Below are positions 22,224 through 23,834 of a DNA stretch of 23,834 nucleotides, piece after piece. A model generated the notes under the pieces. It saw only the letters and a list, made by a program, of their open reading frames with translations, had not been told where the DNA came from and ran no database searches. Positions within the stretch are counted from its first letter, which is position 1; each line of letters opens with the position of its first letter. Both the position numbers and the translations under genes were made by a program. This stretch comes from ZC4RG42 sp003242425 (GTDB taxonomy: Bacteria > Pseudomonadota > Gammaproteobacteria > Burkholderiales > SG8-39). The stretch is taken from positions 1-23,834 of the forward strand of contig CALCIE010000035.1 in the NCBI GenBank assembly GCA_937907425.1, read 5' to 3'.

Positions 22224-23449
22224 GCGCGCAGGTGGTGGTGATCGGTGCCGGCCCGGCCGGATTGATGGCGGCCGAATGCCTGGCGCGCGCCGGCGTGGCC
22301 GTGGACGTTTACGAGCGCATGCGCACGCCCGGGCGCAAATTCCTGATCGCCGGCCGCGGCGGGCTGAATCTGACGCATTCCGAGCCGCGTCCCGGTTTCG
22401 ATGCGCGTTACGGCGCGCGGCAGCGCGAAATCGCCGCGCTGCTCGACGCTTTCGGGCCGGAAGCGATGCGCGCCTGGGCCGACGAGCTGGGCGCGAAAAC
22501 CTTCGTCGGCAGCTCGGGCCGCGTCTTCCCCGAGGCGATGAAGGCCGCGCCCTTGCTGCGCGCGTGGCTCGAGCGCCTGCGCGAGGCGGGCGTGCGAATC
22601 CACACGCGCCACCGCTGGACCGGCTGGTCGGCCGATTTCTCGCACCTGGTGTTCGACACGCCCGAAGGGGCGCGCGAGGTCCGCGCCGACGCCATCGTGC
22701 TCGCGCTGGGGGGCGGCAGTTGGGCGAAGCTCGGTTCGGACGGCGCCTGGGTCCCGCTGCTCGCCGCCCGCGGCGTGGAGATCGCTCCGTTGAAACCCTC
22801 CAACTGCGGCTTCGAAGTGCGCTGGTCGGACCGTTTCCGCGAACGCTACGCCGGCGAGCCGGTGAAATCGGTCGCGCTGCGGTTCGGCGACACGCACCTG
22901 CACAGCGAATTCGTGATCAGCGTCTACGGCGTCGAAGGCAGCGGCATCTACGCGCTTTCCGCGCCGTTGCGCGCGGCGATCGAACGAGAAGGCGCGGCGG
23001 TGCTGTACGTCGATCTCGCTCCTGCACGTTCGGCCGAATGGCTCGAAGCGCAGATCGCGCATCCGCGCGGTTCGCGCTCCATGGCGAGCCATCTGCAAAG
23101 CCGTATCGGCCTGCGGGGCGTGAAGACCGCGCTGCTGCGCGAATGCCTGCCCGCCGAAAGCTTCGCCGATCCGGCCACCCTCGCCCGCGGCATCAAGGCG
23201 CTGCCGCTGCGGCTCGTCGCGCCGCGTCCGCTCGACGAAGCGATCAGCAGCGCCGGCGGCGTCATGTTCGAAGCCGTGGACGACCGCCTCATGCTGCACG
23301 CCCTGCCCGGCGTGTTCTGCGCCGGCGAAATGCTGGACTGGGAAGCGCCCACGGGCGGCTATCTGCTCACCGCCTGCTTCGCGAGCGGCAAAGTGGCGGC
23401 CGAAGGCGTGCTCGCCTGGTTGCGCGCGCGCGGCCGCCTGGCTCAATAG
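22220..23449 (+). CDS. BaiN/HI0933-like FAD-dependent flavoprotein (TIGR03862 type)
   Basis: A 409-residue flavoprotein. The N-terminal dinucleotide-binding motif GAGPAG (residues 9-14) is followed by AGRGGLNLTHSE, which identifies the HI0933/BaiN-like group. The C-terminal FAD-closing motif GVFCAGEMLDWEAPTGGYLL is also typical. Enzymes of this group are NAD(P)H- or FAD-dependent oxidoreductases with mostly unknown substrates; some relatives act on bile acids. The start ATG overlaps the stop of the glycosylase gene (ATGA). The 3' end overlaps the convergent chromate transporter by seven bases. Confidence 0.92.
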   Translation: MSAQVVVIGAGPAGLMAAECLARAGVAVDVYERMRTPGRKFLIAGRGGLNLTHSEPRPGFDARYGARQREIAALLDAFGPEAMRAWADELGAKTFVGSSGRVFPEAMKAAPLLRAWLERLREAGVRIHTRHRWTGWSADFSHLVFDTPEGAREVRADAIVLALGGGSWAKLGSDGAWVPLLAARGVEIAPLKPSNCGFEVRWSDRFRERYAGEPVKSVALRFGDTHLHSEFVISVYGVEGSGIYALSAPLRAAIEREGAAVLYVDLAPARSAEWLEAQIAHPRGSRSMASHLQSRIGLRGVKTALLRECLPAESFADPATLARGIKALPLRLVAPRPLDEAISSAGGVMFEAVDDRLMLHALPGVFCAGEMLDWEAPTGGYLLTACFASGKVAAEGVLAWLRARGRLAQ

Positions 23450-23834
23450 GCGGCCGCCATCACGGTCACCGCAACCGTGAGCAGGACCACGCTCCAGGGC
23501 GGCCATTTGAAGCGCACCAGCAGCGCGAAGCCGAGCAACGCGATGAGGACATCCGACAGCGCCGCCACGGCGCTCGTCCACACGGGCCGGTAAAGCGCCG
23601 CGGCGAGAACGCCGACCACCGCGGCATTGGCACCGGCGATGACAGCGTGCGCCGCCGGGCGCGCACGCACGGCGTCCCAATAAGGCAGCGCGCCGACGAG
23701 CAGCAAGAAGCCCGGCAGGAAAATACCAAGCAGCGCGGTCACCGCGCCGGCCAGCGGCTGTGCGCCCACGGCCGCGCCCAGATAGGCGGCGAAGGTGAAC
23801 AAAGGTCCAGGCACGGCCTGCGCCGCGCCATAGC
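23443..23834 (-). CDS. Chromate transporter ChrA family, C-terminal part (cut by window edge)
   Basis: The last 130 residues of a membrane transporter. The signature YGAAQAVPGPLFTFAAYLG at the visible start is the second-half motif of ChrA, which expels chromate from the cell. About four hydrophobic segments follow. The rest lies beyond the window, so whether it is the two-domain form is not known. The open frame runs to the edge of the window; the GTG at 23814 is internal, not the start. It converges on the flavoprotein gene with a seven-base overlap. Confidence 0.88.
   Translation of the reverse strand, partial: YGAAQAVPGPLFTFAAYLGAAVGAQPLAGAVTALLGIFLPGFLLLVGALPYWDAVRARPAAHAVIAGANAAVVGVLAAALYRPVWTSAVAALSDVLIALLGFALLVRFKWPPWSVVLLTVAVTVMAAAY

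Overview
The window is GC-rich, densely coded proteobacterial DNA. Gene content points to a denitrifying or facultatively anaerobic betaproteobacterium of the Rhodocyclales/Nitrosomonadales kind. This rests on the cbb3 oxidase cluster, oxygen-independent ubiquinone genes, Fnr and Dnr regulators, NnrS and hemerythrin; the species cannot be named from the sequence. No tRNA, rRNA, CRISPR array, insertion sequence or phage gene was seen.

Layout. 1-886 (-) is the N-terminal sensory half of a Cache-domain signalling protein, cut by the window edge. 1139-3385 (+) is a sirB2-nnrS-hemerythrin cluster with a nitric-oxide/oxygen theme. 3398-3886 (-) is a Mut7-C RNase/zinc-ribbon protein, divergent from ubiU-ubiV-ubiT (3976-6326, +), the oxygen-independent ubiquinone hydroxylation system. 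6459-8017 (+) is a nitronate-monooxygenase-like flavoprotein overlapping a Cys-rich DGC-type zinc-binding protein. 8144-8845 (-) is a Dnr-type regulator. 8957-11768 (-) is a hemN-tauE/safE-uspA-HMA operon, divergent from fnr (11863-12600, +). 12670-21550 (-) is the full cbb3 set in transcription order ccoI-ccoS, ccoN-ccoO-ccoQ-ccoP, terminator, ccoG-ccoH-small membrane protein-uspA. 21675-23449 (+) holds a Mug-type DNA glycosylase and a BaiN/HI0933-like flavoprotein. 23443-23834 (-) is the C-terminal end of a ChrA chromate transporter.

How it works together. The central 20 kb looks like a low-oxygen regulon. Fnr/Dnr-type palindromes (TTGAY-N4-RTCAA) lie between hemN and fnr, and upstream of ccoI, ccoN and dnr, with weaker matches upstream of ubiU and sirB2. 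The genes they would control build a high-affinity terminal oxidase (CcoNOQP), load its copper and haem (CcoI, CcoS, CcoG, CcoH, possibly TauE/SafE and the HMA chaperone), make haem (HemN) and ubiquinone (UbiUVT) without O2, and handle NO (NnrS, hemerythrin). Most of this is known biology in a compact arrangement. The less explained parts are the Cys-rich flavoprotein/DGC pair and a small two-helix membrane protein with a Cys-rich tail in the cco accessory operon.
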